Assembly (NCBI GenBank): GCA_050741255.1
Contig: JBOIEQ010000002.1
Coordinates: forward strand, 20,164-84,163
From: CAZXNF01 sp050741255
GTDB taxonomy: Bacteria; Pseudomonadota; Gammaproteobacteria; Burkholderiales; SG8-41
Length of the DNA: 64,000 nucleotides
Direction of reading: 5' to 3'
The notes beneath the pieces were generated by a model that was not told the origin of the DNA, did not search any database, and worked only from the letters and a program-made list of their open reading frames with translations. Positions 46,964 through 56,043 of this stretch are shown here, in pieces; position 1 is the stretch's first letter, and every line of letters starts with the position of its first letter. The position numbers and the translations under genes are program-made.

Positions 46964-47752
46964 ATGACTCCTATTCCCTCAACCGTCCCCGGTCTGCGCA
47001 AAGGCGATGAACTCGCCGGGCGCGTTGCCCTCGTCACCGGCGGCGCCCGCAACATCGGCCGCGCCATCGCCCGTTCACTCGCTACCGGCGGTGCCGCGGT
47101 CATGGTCAACGCCAACACATCCAGGGCCGAGGCCGAGGAAACCGTGCGCATGATCATCGAGGCGGGCGGCCGCGCCGCGCACGTCATCGGCGACGTGACC
47201 GACCCCGCCGCCGTCAAACAGATGATCGAGGCCACGCTCGCCGCCTTCGGCCGGCTCGACCTGCTGGTATGCAACGCCGCCGTGCGCGCCGAGACCCCTT
47301 TCGACAAAATCACGCTCGCCGAATGGCACAAGGTGCTGGGCGTGGTGCTCGACGGCGCCTTCCTCTCCGCGCAGGCCGCGCTGCCGCACCTGCGGACCTC
47401 GGGCGCGGGCGCGATCGTCAACATCGGCGGGCTCACCGGCCACAAGGGCGCGCTGGAGCGCTCGCATGTGGTGACCGCCAAGGCCGGCCTCGCTGGTTTC
47501 ACCAAGGCGCTGGCCGTGGACCTCGCGGGCGACGGCATCACGGTCAACTGCGTGGTACCCGGCACGGTGGACACCGTGCGCGGACTGCCGGGCGCGCCCG
47601 CGCGGCCCGGCCACCGCGTCACGCTGCCGCCGCTCGGCCGGCGCGGACTGCCGGAGGAAATCGCCGCCATGGTGCGCATGCTGTGCGGCCCGGATGCGCG
47701 CTATATCACCGGGCAGTCGATTCATCTCAACGGCGGAGGATTGATGCCGTGA
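46964..47752 (+). CDS. SDR-fold protein lacking the usual catalytic Ser and Tyr
   Basis: The 262-residue protein has a normal SDR cofactor site (ALVTGGARNIGRAIARSLA), NNA-like VCNAAV, and a TGQSIHLNGGGLMP end. The active site is changed: the catalytic Ser region NISS reads NIGG (IVNIGGLTGHKG), and YxxxK reads VVTAK (SHVVTAKAGLAGF), so Ser and Tyr are replaced by Gly and Val while Lys remains. It may be a non-catalytic or altered-chemistry member. It overlaps the following MmgE/PrpD gene by four bases. Confidence 0.85.
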   Translation: MTPIPSTVPGLRKGDELAGRVALVTGGARNIGRAIARSLATGGAAVMVNANTSRAEAEETVRMIIEAGGRAAHVIGDVTDPAAVKQMIEATLAAFGRLDLLVCNAAVRAETPFDKITLAEWHKVLGVVLDGAFLSAQAALPHLRTSGAGAIVNIGGLTGHKGALERSHVVTAKAGLAGFTKALAVDLAGDGITVNCVVPGTVDTVRGLPGAPARPGHRVTLPPLGRRGLPEEIAAMVRMLCGPDARYITGQSIHLNGGGLMP

Positions 47753-49131
47753 GCAAGGGCAGCAGCGGCAAGACCGGTATTTCCCCCACGATGGCGACAC
47801 TGGCGGCGTACATCGCCGCCGCGCCCAAGCGCGCACTGCCGCCCGCGGTCGTCGAAAAAACCAAGCACCACATCCTCGACACACTCGCGGCCATGATCTC
47901 CGGTTCGCGGCTCGAGCCCGGCCTTTACGCGCTCAAGTACGCAAAGACACTGGGCGGCACGAAAGAGGCGTGCATACCCGGCAGCGGCCTCGTGACCACC
48001 GCGATCAACGCTGCGCTGGCCGGCGGCATGCTGGGCCATGCCGACGAGACCGACGATTCCCACGCGCCCTCGCTCACGCATCCCGGCTGCGGTGTCGTGC
48101 CCGCGGCGCTGGCGGTCGGTGAACGCGAACGCCGCTCCGGCCGCGAACTGATCCGCGCGGTGGCGCTGGGCTACGACATCGGCTGCCGGCTGACGCTGTC
48201 GCTGAACGCCTACGAATTCCGCGAAGACGGCCACTCCACGCACAGCTTCGGGCCGATGTTCGGCGCGGCGGCAGCGTCAACCGCACTGATGCGTTTCGAC
48301 GCGCGGCGCGTGCGCCACGTGCTGTCGTATACGGCGCAGCAGTCCTCCGGCGTGTCGTGCTGGATGCGCGACCCCGACCATATCGAAAAAGCGTTCGACT
48401 TCGGTGGCATGCCTGCCCGCAACGGCGTCGCCGCCGCGACGATGGTGGCGTCCGGTTTCACCGGCGTGGAAGACGTGTTCTCCGGCGAGCGCAATTTCTA
48501 CGTCGCCTTCGGCCGCCAGCCGAACCCGGGCGAACTCGTACGTGAACTGGGCGAAACCTACGAGATCATGAACACCAACATCAAGCGCTGGTCGGTGGGT
48601 TCGCCGATCCAGGCGCCGCTGGATGCGCTTGATGTGCTGCTGGCCGAGCAACCGTTCCGCGCCGAAGACGTGGAAAAGATGGTGGTGCGCGTGACGCACC
48701 AGGGCGCGAACACGGTGAACAACCGCGACATGCCGGACATCTGCATGCAGCACCTGGTGTCGGTGATGGTGATCGACGGCACGGTCAGTTTCAAGACCAC
48801 GCACGACGTGAAGCGCATGCGCCATCCGAAAGTCCAGGCATTGCGGGCGAAAGTGGAGCTCTACGGCGACGACGAGCTGACGCGCCGCATGCCGAGCCGG
48901 CAGGGCATCGTGGAAGTGCTGCTTAAGGATGGCCGCCAGTTGCGCAAGCACATCGAAGCGGTGCGCGGCACCGCGCAGAACCCGATGCCGCGCAGCGAGG
49001 TGGACACCAAGTCCTTCGACCTGCTGGCGCCCATTCTCGGCAAGACGCGCGCGCGCAAGCTGTGCGACGCGGTGTGGGCGCTGGACGGGGTGAAAGACGT
49101 GCGGTCGCTGCGGCCGCTGCTGCGGGCCTGA
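47749..49131 (+). CDS. MmgE/PrpD family protein 2
   Basis: The 460-residue protein has TKHHILDTLAAMISGSRLEP, GGMLGHADETDDSHAPSLTH (active-site region) and STHSFGPMFGAAAASTALMR. It resembles cis-aconitate decarboxylase and 2-methylcitrate dehydratase relatives. The start is a GTG at 47749 overlapping the SDR stop (GTGA), with GGAGGA upstream. It is followed by a palindrome and then a Bug gene, repeating the receptor plus MmgE/PrpD pairing. Confidence 0.9.
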   Translation: MSKGSSGKTGISPTMATLAAYIAAAPKRALPPAVVEKTKHHILDTLAAMISGSRLEPGLYALKYAKTLGGTKEACIPGSGLVTTAINAALAGGMLGHADETDDSHAPSLTHPGCGVVPAALAVGERERRSGRELIRAVALGYDIGCRLTLSLNAYEFREDGHSTHSFGPMFGAAAASTALMRFDARRVRHVLSYTAQQSSGVSCWMRDPDHIEKAFDFGGMPARNGVAAATMVASGFTGVEDVFSGERNFYVAFGRQPNPGELVRELGETYEIMNTNIKRWSVGSPIQAPLDALDVLLAEQPFRAEDVEKMVVRVTHQGANTVNNRDMPDICMQHLVSVMVIDGTVSFKTTHDVKRMRHPKVQALRAKVELYGDDELTRRMPSRQGIVEVLLKDGRQLRKHIEAVRGTAQNPMPRSEVDTKSFDLLAPILGKTRARKLCDAVWALDGVKDVRSLRPLLRA

Positions 49132-49147
49132 GAGATTCACTCGATCG

Positions 49148-49275
49148 AGCCGCAGATACACGCAGATGAACGCTGATACTGAGCAAAGAACCGTTACTCG
49201 ATGCGGACGGGGAGCGCCCCCTGCTGGCTGGGCAGTTCTCCCGCTATATCTGCGTTTATCCGCGTGTATCTGCGG
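49148..49275. repeat. Text-like palindrome, GCAGATACACGCAGAT family, overlapping a Bug gene start
   Basis: The left arm 49148-49179 (AGCCGCAGATACACGCAGAT...) and right arm 49243-49275 (...CCGCGTGTATCTGCGGC) are inverse with a few mismatches. The left arm contains the ATG at 49166 of the next gene, and the right arm encodes its signal peptide core. Confidence 0.82.
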
Positions 49276-50203
49276 CAGTCTTTTCGCCATTGGCGCGCAA
49301 GCGCAACCATATCCCACCAAGCCGATCCGCATGATCGTGATCTCCGCGCCGGCCGGCAGCACGGACATGCTGGCCCGCATGGTCGGGCGCGCGATGACGG
49401 ACAGCCTGGGCCAGACCGTGGTCATCGACAACAAGCCCGGCGGCGGGGGCATCATCGCCACCGAGACGCTGGCGAAGGCGCCGTCCGACGGCTATACCAT
49501 CCTGCTCTCGAACACCGCGCACTCGGTGATGCCCAGCCTGCACACGAAACTGCCGTTCGATCCCATCAAGGACTTCTCGCCCATCAGCCTGGTGGCGCTC
49601 ACGCACAGCCTCCTGCTGGTGAACCCGGGCGTGCCGGTGAAGTCGGTGAAGGAACTGATCGCGCTGGCGAAGGCGCAGCCGGGCAAACTCAACTACGCCT
49701 CGGGCACCACCGGCACGTCCGCGCATTTCGGTGCCGAGCTGTTCAAGCTGATGACGGGTACCAACATCGTGCAGGTGCCTTACAAGGGTTCGGCGGGCCA
49801 GGTCACGGCGCTGATCGCGGGCGAAGTCCAGATGAGCTTCATCACCATGCCCGTGGCCTTGCCGCATGCGCAGGCCGGCCGGCTGCGCCTGCTGGCCATC
49901 GGCAGCCCGAAGCGCTCGCCCGCGATTCCGGAGGTGCCGACCGTTGCGGAGTCCGGTGTGCCGGGCTTCGACATCGGCGCCTGGAACGGCGTCCTCGCGC
50001 CCGCCCGCACGCCCCAGCCCATCGTCGCGCGACTCAACGCCGAGATCGTGAGAATCGGCAACAACCCCGCGATCCGCGAACAGGCCACCGCACAGGGCGT
50101 CGAACTGGTGACGAACACGCCGCAGGAATTCACGGCTTACATCAAGACGCAGATCGCACGCTTCGCCGAAGTGGTGAAGGCGACCGGCATGCGTCCGGAC
50201 TGA
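49166..50203 (+). CDS. Bug/TctC-family periplasmic substrate-binding protein 9, with repeat-derived signal peptide
   Basis: The mature part is standard: YPTKPIRMIVISAPAGSTDM, TTGTSAHFGAELFKLMTG, QVPYKGSAGQVTALIAGEVQ. The precursor is 345 residues because the N-terminus is about 47 residues long. The ATG at 49166 lies in the left arm of a palindrome, and the hydrophobic core AVLPLYLRLSACICGSLFAI is read from its right arm, ending at AQAQ. I see no Shine-Dalgarno and no other ATG/GTG/TTG that would give a signal peptide. An acyl-CoA dehydrogenase gene follows 21 bases later. Confidence 0.88.
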   Translation: MNADTEQRTVTRCGRGAPPAGWAVLPLYLRLSACICGSLFAIGAQAQPYPTKPIRMIVISAPAGSTDMLARMVGRAMTDSLGQTVVIDNKPGGGGIIATETLAKAPSDGYTILLSNTAHSVMPSLHTKLPFDPIKDFSPISLVALTHSLLLVNPGVPVKSVKELIALAKAQPGKLNYASGTTGTSAHFGAELFKLMTGTNIVQVPYKGSAGQVTALIAGEVQMSFITMPVALPHAQAGRLRLLAIGSPKRSPAIPEVPTVAESGVPGFDIGAWNGVLAPARTPQPIVARLNAEIVRIGNNPAIREQATAQGVELVTNTPQEFTAYIKTQIARFAEVVKATGMRPD

Positions 50204-50224
50204 ACGACAACGAGCGAGATCACC

Positions 50225-51388
50225 ATGAATTTCGAGCTGACCGAAGACCAGAAGATGTTCCGCGACTCCGTGCGCGGGTTCGCCGAGCGCCACCTTGCCG
50301 CCGGCGCGCTGAAGCGCGCGCACCAGGAGGAATATCCCTGGGACATCGCCAAGCTGATGGCCGAGCAGGGCTTGTTCGGCATCACCATGAAGGAAGAGGA
50401 CGGCGGCCAGGGCGGCGCGCTCATGGATGCGGTGATCGCGATCGAGACCGTCGCGCTGGTCTGCCCGAAGAGCGCGGACATCATCCAGGCCGGCAACTTC
50501 GGCGCGATCCGCGTGCTGGCCGAGTACGGCACGCCCGACCAGAAGAAGCGCTACCTGTCGAAGATTCTCGCCGGCGAATCCGTCATCACCGTCGGTATGA
50601 CCGAGCCCGAAGCCGGCAGCGCGGTCACCGACCTCGTCACCTCCGCCACGCCGGACGGTGACGGCTACCGCATCAACGGCGTGAAGGTGTTCCAGACGCA
50701 CGCCAATTTCGCGGAAGTGATGCTGACCTACGTGCGCTTCGGCCCCGGCGTCGGCGGCATCGGCTCGGTGCTGATCCCGCGCGACGCGCCCGGCTTCAAG
50801 CAGGGCGCGCCCGGCAAGTTCCTGAACGGCGAGGACTGGGTGCAGACCTACCTGGACAACGTCTACGTCGGCCCGGAAAACGTGCTGCTGAAGGAAGGCG
50901 GCTTCAAGAAGCAGATCGCCGGCTTCAACGTGGAGCGCATCGGCAACACGGCGCGCTCGCTCGCCTTCGGCCGCTACGCCTACGAGGACGCGCGCAAGTG
51001 GGCGATGAACCGCAAGCAGTTCGGGCGGCTCCTGTGCGAGTTCCAGGGCATCCAGTGGAAGTTCGCCGAGATGAAGATCAAGCTCGATGCCGGCCAGCTG
51101 CTACTCTACAAGGCGGCGATCAATGCCGACAGCGGCATCCCCTCGGCGCAGGACACCGCGATCGCCAAGGCCTACTGCAACCAGGCCGGCTTCGACATCT
51201 GCAACGAGGCGATGCAGATCATGGGCGGCATCGGCTACACCGACGAATCGCTGGTGGAGTTCTGCTTCCGCAAATGCCGCGGCTGGATGATCGCCGGCGG
51301 CTCGCTGGAGATCCTCAAGAACCGCATCGCGGAAGGCGTGTTCGAGCGGTCGTTCTCGCAACGGCCACCCAAGGCGCCTAAAGCATAA
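50225..51388 (+). CDS. Acyl-CoA dehydrogenase
   Basis: The 387-residue flavoprotein has the family segments FELTEDQKMFRDSVRGFAER, VGMTEPEAGSAVTDL (FAD and substrate loop), RNKQFG-type WAMNRKQFGRLLCEFQGIQW and a C-terminal GGIGYTDESLVEFCFRKCRG. It introduces a 2,3-double bond into an acyl-CoA and passes electrons to ETF. It sits between a Bug receptor and an NDP-forming acyl-CoA synthetase, so uptake, activation and first oxidation of one acid can be read from the order. Confidence 0.93.
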   Translation: MNFELTEDQKMFRDSVRGFAERHLAAGALKRAHQEEYPWDIAKLMAEQGLFGITMKEEDGGQGGALMDAVIAIETVALVCPKSADIIQAGNFGAIRVLAEYGTPDQKKRYLSKILAGESVITVGMTEPEAGSAVTDLVTSATPDGDGYRINGVKVFQTHANFAEVMLTYVRFGPGVGGIGSVLIPRDAPGFKQGAPGKFLNGEDWVQTYLDNVYVGPENVLLKEGGFKKQIAGFNVERIGNTARSLAFGRYAYEDARKWAMNRKQFGRLLCEFQGIQWKFAEMKIKLDAGQLLLYKAAINADSGIPSAQDTAIAKAYCNQAGFDICNEAMQIMGGIGYTDESLVEFCFRKCRGWMIAGGSLEILKNRIAEGVFERSFSQRPPKAPKA

Positions 51389-51391
51389 ATG

Positions 51392-51456
51392 AGCCGCAGA
51401 GGCCGCAGAATAACAAAATTGATGTAACTCTGCGCTCTCTGCGTCTCTGCGGCTAA
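51392..51456. repeat. Text-like palindrome, GCAGAGACGCAGAGA family, copy 2
   Basis: The left arm 51392-51413 (AGCCGCAGAGGCCGCAGAAT) is a shorter, worn version; the right arm 51428-51456 (CTCTGCGCTCTCTGCGTCTC...) is intact. It lies between the acyl-CoA dehydrogenase and synthetase genes. Confidence 0.8.
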
Positions 51457-51501
51457 TTCCGTTTTTGTAGTTGTAGATCGTTCAATAACATCAGGTCCAC
51501 C

Positions 51502-53583
51502 ATGTCCGACAGCAAACTCGCGCAGGCCCTCTTCGCCCCCCGCACCGTCGCGCTCGTTGGCGCCTCTGGCGACGCCGCGAAGAACACTTCCCGCCCGCAG
51601 CGCTTCCTGCGCAAGCACGGCTACACCGGCAAGATCATCCCGGTGAACAAGGGCCGCGACGAGATCTTCGGCGACAAGGCCTATCCGGACCTCGTCTCGA
51701 TCCCGGAGGACGTCGATCACGCCTTCATCATGGTGCCCACCGATGCCGTCGCTGCCGCCGTCGAGCAGTGCGTCGCCAAGAAGGTGCCGGTCGCCACGAT
51801 CTACAGCGACGGTTTTGCGGAAACCGGCGCGGAAGGCCGCGTGAAGCAGGAGCGGCTGGTAGCGATCGCCAGGGCCGGCGGCGTCCGGCTGCTGGGCCCC
51901 AACTGCATCGGCATGCTGTCGATCCAGCCGTCCTGCGTGCTGTCGGTCAACGCCGTGCTGGAAAAGATGGACATCACGCCCGGCCCGCTCGCGATCGTCT
52001 CGCAGAGCGGCAGCATGATGGGCGGCCTGATGTCGCGCGGCCTCGGCCGTGGCGTCGGCTTCTCCAAGCTGGTGTCCGTCGGCAACGAATGCGATCTCAG
52101 CGTGGGCGAACTGACGGATTTCCTCGCGGACGATCCCGCCACCGGCGCGGTGCTGCTGTTCATGGAAACGCTGCGCGACGCCGACCGCCTCGCGCACGCC
52201 GCGCGGCGCTGTTACGCCGCAGGCAAACCCGTCATCGTCTACAAGCTCGGCCGTTCCGAAGTCGGCCAGGACCTCGCCGCCTCGCACACGGGTGCTATGG
52301 CCGGCGCGGATGAAGTCGCCGACGCCTTCTTCCGTACCCACGGCATGCTGCGCGTGGACCAGATCGAGAGCCTGTTCGAACTGCCGGCACTGCTCAACGG
52401 CCAGAAGCCGCGCAGCACGCATCGCGTGGCCGTGATGACGACAACGGGCGGCGGCGCCGCCTGCGTGGTGGACCGCCTCGGCGTGTATGGCCTCGACGTG
52501 GTGCCGCCGACCGACAAAGTCGTGGCCAACCTCGCCGCGAAGAAGATCACGATCAACAAGGCGCGGCTGACCGACCTGACGCTCGCCGGCGCCAAGAAGG
52601 AAATCTACAGCGCGGTGCTGAACGAACTGCTCGCCTCCGACCATTGCGACCTGGTGCTCGCCGTCGCCGGCAGCTCCGCGCAGTTCCAGCCGGAGATCGC
52701 CGTCGCGCCGGTCATCGAAGCAGAACGCCACGGCAAGCCGCTCGCGGCCTTCCTCGCGCCGCAGGCGGAGATGTCGCTTAAGCTGCTGGCGCAGTCGGGG
52801 CTTGCCGGCTTCCGCACACCGGAGGCCGGCGCCGATTCAATCCGCGCGTGGCGCGACTGGAAAGCGCCGACGCCGGAAGTGAAGCCCAACCAGGCGGCGC
52901 TGGACGCAGCGGGCCGCGCCCTCGGCCACGCCCGCGGCAAAACGCTTTCCGAATACGAGGCCTCGCGCGTGTTCGCGGCACTGGAAGTACCCGTCGCCAA
53001 GACCCAGGTCGTGCAGGGCCCCGGTGACCCGGTGCAACTGCCCTTCCCGGTGGTTGCCAAAATCCTCTCACCGGACATCGCGCACAAAACGAACATCGGC
53101 GGCGTCGTCCTCAATATCGCCGACCGCGCAGCACTGTCCACCGCCGTGGAACAGATCTTCACGCGCGTAAAGAAGGCGCATCCGGACGCCAAGCTCGACG
53201 GCATCCTTGTGCAGCCGATGGAGAAGGGCCTTGCCGAGGTGATCGTCGGCTTCAAGCGCGACGCGCAGGTCGGCCCCGTCGTGGTGCTCGGCGTCGGCGG
53301 CGTGCTGGCCGAGATCTATCACGACTACGCGCTGCGGCTGGCGCCCGTCAGCATCGAGACGGCGCGCGCCATGATCGAGGAAGTCAAAGGCCTGGCGACC
53401 ATCCGCGGCTACCGCGGGATGGTGCGCGGCGACACGGAAGCGCTGGCCCGCACGGTGGCCGCCGTGTCGCAGCTCGCCGCCGTCGAACCGACGGTGTCCG
53501 AAGCCGAGATCAATCCGCTGCTGGTGCGCCCGGAAGGCCAGGGCGTGGTGGCGGTGGACGGGCTCATCGTGCTCGCCGGCTGA
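51502..53583 (+). CDS. Acyl-CoA synthetase (NDP-forming), fused alpha-beta chain
   Basis: The 693-residue protein joins a CoA-binding domain (RTVALVGASGDAAKNTSRPQ), a ligase domain (IVSQSGSMMGGLMSRGLGRG, the phospho-His candidate in ASHTGAMAGADEVAD) and a C-terminal ATP-grasp domain (FPVVAKILSPDIAHKTNIGG, VGPVVVLGVGGVLAEIYHDY). Such enzymes make acyl-CoA from an organic acid, ATP and CoA, yielding ADP and phosphate. Its position between an acyl-CoA dehydrogenase and an MmgE/PrpD gene fits activation of a dicarboxylic or branched acid. Confidence 0.92.
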   Translation: MSDSKLAQALFAPRTVALVGASGDAAKNTSRPQRFLRKHGYTGKIIPVNKGRDEIFGDKAYPDLVSIPEDVDHAFIMVPTDAVAAAVEQCVAKKVPVATIYSDGFAETGAEGRVKQERLVAIARAGGVRLLGPNCIGMLSIQPSCVLSVNAVLEKMDITPGPLAIVSQSGSMMGGLMSRGLGRGVGFSKLVSVGNECDLSVGELTDFLADDPATGAVLLFMETLRDADRLAHAARRCYAAGKPVIVYKLGRSEVGQDLAASHTGAMAGADEVADAFFRTHGMLRVDQIESLFELPALLNGQKPRSTHRVAVMTTTGGGAACVVDRLGVYGLDVVPPTDKVVANLAAKKITINKARLTDLTLAGAKKEIYSAVLNELLASDHCDLVLAVAGSSAQFQPEIAVAPVIEAERHGKPLAAFLAPQAEMSLKLLAQSGLAGFRTPEAGADSIRAWRDWKAPTPEVKPNQAALDAAGRALGHARGKTLSEYEASRVFAALEVPVAKTQVVQGPGDPVQLPFPVVAKILSPDIAHKTNIGGVVLNIADRAALSTAVEQIFTRVKKAHPDAKLDGILVQPMEKGLAEVIVGFKRDAQVGPVVVLGVGGVLAEIYHDYALRLAPVSIETARAMIEEVKGLATIRGYRGMVRGDTEALARTVAAVSQLAAVEPTVSEAEINPLLVRPEGQGVVAVDGLIVLAG

Positions 53584-53700
53584 CCCCGCACTCGTATAAT
53601 TACCGTCCGCTCCAGACTACCCGGTCGAGAGTGACGCGCCTCCCGCGCGCCTCTCACCGTGCCGGCCCCGAGCAACACACCCTAGACCGAGGAGGTTCCC

Positions 53701-55059
53701 ATGCTGCTCCAGCAGATCGCCGAATACGCCCATCGCGAACAGACATCCCAGTTGCCCGCCGATGTCTGGCATCACGCCAAGCGCGCGGTCATCGACTGGT
53801 ACGCCTGCCTGCTGCCGGGAAGCATCGTCGAACCCGCCACGATTCTGGAAAAAGCGCTGGCCGACGAACTGGACCGCGGCAAGGCGCGGCTCGCCACCGG
53901 CCGCCCGGCGGCGACGCGTGCCGCGGCGCTGATCAACGGCGCGGCCTCGCACTCGGTCGAGTTCGACGACATTTACCGCGACGCGGGCTACCACCCGGGC
54001 AGTCCGGTGATCTCGGCGGCGCTGGCCGTGGCGCAAGCCACCGGCGCGAGCGGCGAGCTGTTCCTGCGCGGCGTCATCGTCGGCTACGAAACCTCCACGC
54101 GCCTGGGCGAGTCGGTGATGCCCGCGCACTACAAGTTCTGGCACACCACCGGCACCATCGGCGCGCTCGGCGCCGCTGCGGCAGCGGCAACCATCCTGCG
54201 CGCGACGCCGGAGCAGTTCGCCCACGCGGTGGCAACGGCAACCACCTTTGCCTCCGGCCTCAAGCAGGCCTTCCTGTCGCAGGCCATGTCGAAGCCCCTG
54301 CACGGCGGCCATGCGGCGGACGTCGGCGTGATGGCGGCGCTGAGCGCCGTCCGCGGCCTCACCGGCGCGCTCGACATTCTTGAAGGCCCGTCGGGCTTCG
54401 GCAACGCCATGAGCGGCCAGGTGGACTGGACGAAAGCGACCAAAGACCTCGGCGTCGATTACCACATCACGCGCGTCACCTTCAAAAATCACGGCTGCTG
54501 CGGCCACAACTTCCCGTCCATCGACGGCGCACTGCACCTGCAGAAGCTGCACGGCTTCAAGGCCGCCGATGTGAAGAAAGTGAAGATCGAGAGCTACAAG
54601 GCCGGCATGGACATTGTCGGCAACGCCAATCCGGAAGGCGAGTACCAGGCGAAGTTCAGCCTGCCCTACACCGTGGCGCATGCGCTGGTGCATGGCAGCG
54701 TGCGGCTGAACGCCTTCTCTCCCGAGCGCATGCAGGACCCGGCGGTGCGCGGCATGATGCCGAAGTTCGAGATCATTTCCGATCCCGAACTGTCCGCCGG
54801 CTATCCCAACCAGCGTGCCGCGCGCGTGCACATCGAGACCAACGACGGCCGCACGCACTCCTACTTCCAGCCGCACCGCAAAGGCGATCCGGAGCAGTTG
54901 CTGACGGACGAGGAAGTGAACGACAAGTTCATCGAACTCGCGATGCCGGTGATCGGCGAAGCCGGCGCGAAGGCGCTGCTCGAGCAGCTCTGGGCCACCG
55001 ACAAGCTGAAAAGCGTCGTCTACGAAACCGGTTCGCCGCGCGCACGCGCCGCGGGCTGA
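53701..55059 (+). CDS. MmgE/PrpD family protein 3
   Basis: The 452-residue protein has HHAKRAVIDWYACLLPGSIV, NGAASHSVEFDDIYRDAGYH, TTGTIGALGAAAAAATIL and SKPLHGGHAADVGVMAALSA. GGAGG lies six bases upstream of the ATG. A TATAAT (53595-53600) in the gap before it could be a -10 element, without a good -35. Two Bug genes follow, the first starting 6 bases after its stop, again pairing this family with receptors. Confidence 0.9.
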   Translation: MLLQQIAEYAHREQTSQLPADVWHHAKRAVIDWYACLLPGSIVEPATILEKALADELDRGKARLATGRPAATRAAALINGAASHSVEFDDIYRDAGYHPGSPVISAALAVAQATGASGELFLRGVIVGYETSTRLGESVMPAHYKFWHTTGTIGALGAAAAAATILRATPEQFAHAVATATTFASGLKQAFLSQAMSKPLHGGHAADVGVMAALSAVRGLTGALDILEGPSGFGNAMSGQVDWTKATKDLGVDYHITRVTFKNHGCCGHNFPSIDGALHLQKLHGFKAADVKKVKIESYKAGMDIVGNANPEGEYQAKFSLPYTVAHALVHGSVRLNAFSPERMQDPAVRGMMPKFEIISDPELSAGYPNQRAARVHIETNDGRTHSYFQPHRKGDPEQLLTDEEVNDKFIELAMPVIGEAGAKALLEQLWATDKLKSVVYETGSPRARAAG

Positions 55060-55065
55060 TTTCCC

Positions 55066-56043
55066 GTGCGTAGCTCCGCGTTGCTCGCAGCTGCCGTATT
55101 TTGCTGCGGCCCGGTCGCGGCCCAGACCGCTTCGACAGGCTCAGGACAGGCTTACCCGTCCAAACCCATCCGCGTCGTCATCGGCGCGGCTGCGGGCGGC
55201 GGCACCGACATCCTCGGCCGCACGCTGGGCCCCAGGGTCACCGAACTGCTGGGCCAGCAGATCATCATCGACAACCGGCCTGGCGCCGCGACCAACATCG
55301 GCGCCGAATTGGTGGCGCGCGCTGCGCCCGACGGCTACACGCTGCTGATGGCGAGCAGCCCGCACGTCATCAACCCCAGCCTGTTCGCGAAGCTCCCTTT
55401 CGATCCGGTCACGGATTTCGTGCCGGTGTGCCGGCTCGCCGTCGTGCAGAACGGGCTGGTCGTGCACCCATCGCTGCCGGCGAAGTCCGTCAAGGAGCTG
55501 ATCGCGCTCGCGAAGGCGCGTCCAGGCAAACTCAATTTCGGTTCGTCCGCCGGCACCTCGCAGTTTCTCGCGGTCGAATTGTTCAAGACCATGGCCGGCG
55601 TAGATGTCGCCAACATCCCGTACAAGGGGGGCGGTCCCGCGCTGACCGACCTGCTGGCGGGCCAAGTCGAGATGCAGTTCAACACCTTGCTCGCCCTCCT
55701 GCCCTTCATCAAGGCGGGCAAGCTGCGCGCGCTGGCGGTCGCCGGGGCGCAGCGTTCCGCCGTCATGCCCGAACTGCCGACGGTCAGCGAGGCCGGCCTG
55801 CGCGGCTTCGAGGCGAGCGGCTTCTACGGGCTGTTCGCGCCGGCGAATACACCGAGAGAGATCGTGACGCGGCTCAACACCGCCTACGTCTCCGTGCTGA
55901 CCACGCCCGAAATGAAGAAGCGCCTGAACGACCAGGGCGTGGACGTGATCGCCGGCACGCCGGAAGAGCTTGCGCAGTACGTGCGCGAACAGATGCCGAA
56001 ATGGGCCAGGGTCGTGAAAGCCTCGGGAGCCAAAATCGAATGA
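55066..56043 (+). CDS. Bug/TctC-family periplasmic substrate-binding protein 10
   Basis: The 325-residue precursor starts at a GTG (55066) with signal peptide MRSSALLAAAVFCCGPVAAQ. Between the cleavage site and the family opening YPSKPIRVVIGAAAGGGTDI lie eight extra residues, TASTGSGQ, encoded by CTTCGACAGGCTCAGGACAG (55130-55149), a half-copy of a widespread intergenic repeat. SSAGTSQFLAVELFKTMAG and NIPYKGGGPALTDLLAGQVE follow. Its stop overlaps the next Bug gene (ATGA). Confidence 0.91.
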   Translation: MRSSALLAAAVFCCGPVAAQTASTGSGQAYPSKPIRVVIGAAAGGGTDILGRTLGPRVTELLGQQIIIDNRPGAATNIGAELVARAAPDGYTLLMASSPHVINPSLFAKLPFDPVTDFVPVCRLAVVQNGLVVHPSLPAKSVKELIALAKARPGKLNFGSSAGTSQFLAVELFKTMAGVDVANIPYKGGGPALTDLLAGQVEMQFNTLLALLPFIKAGKLRALAVAGAQRSAVMPELPTVSEAGLRGFEASGFYGLFAPANTPREIVTRLNTAYVSVLTTPEMKKRLNDQGVDVIAGTPEELAQYVREQMPKWARVVKASGAKIE

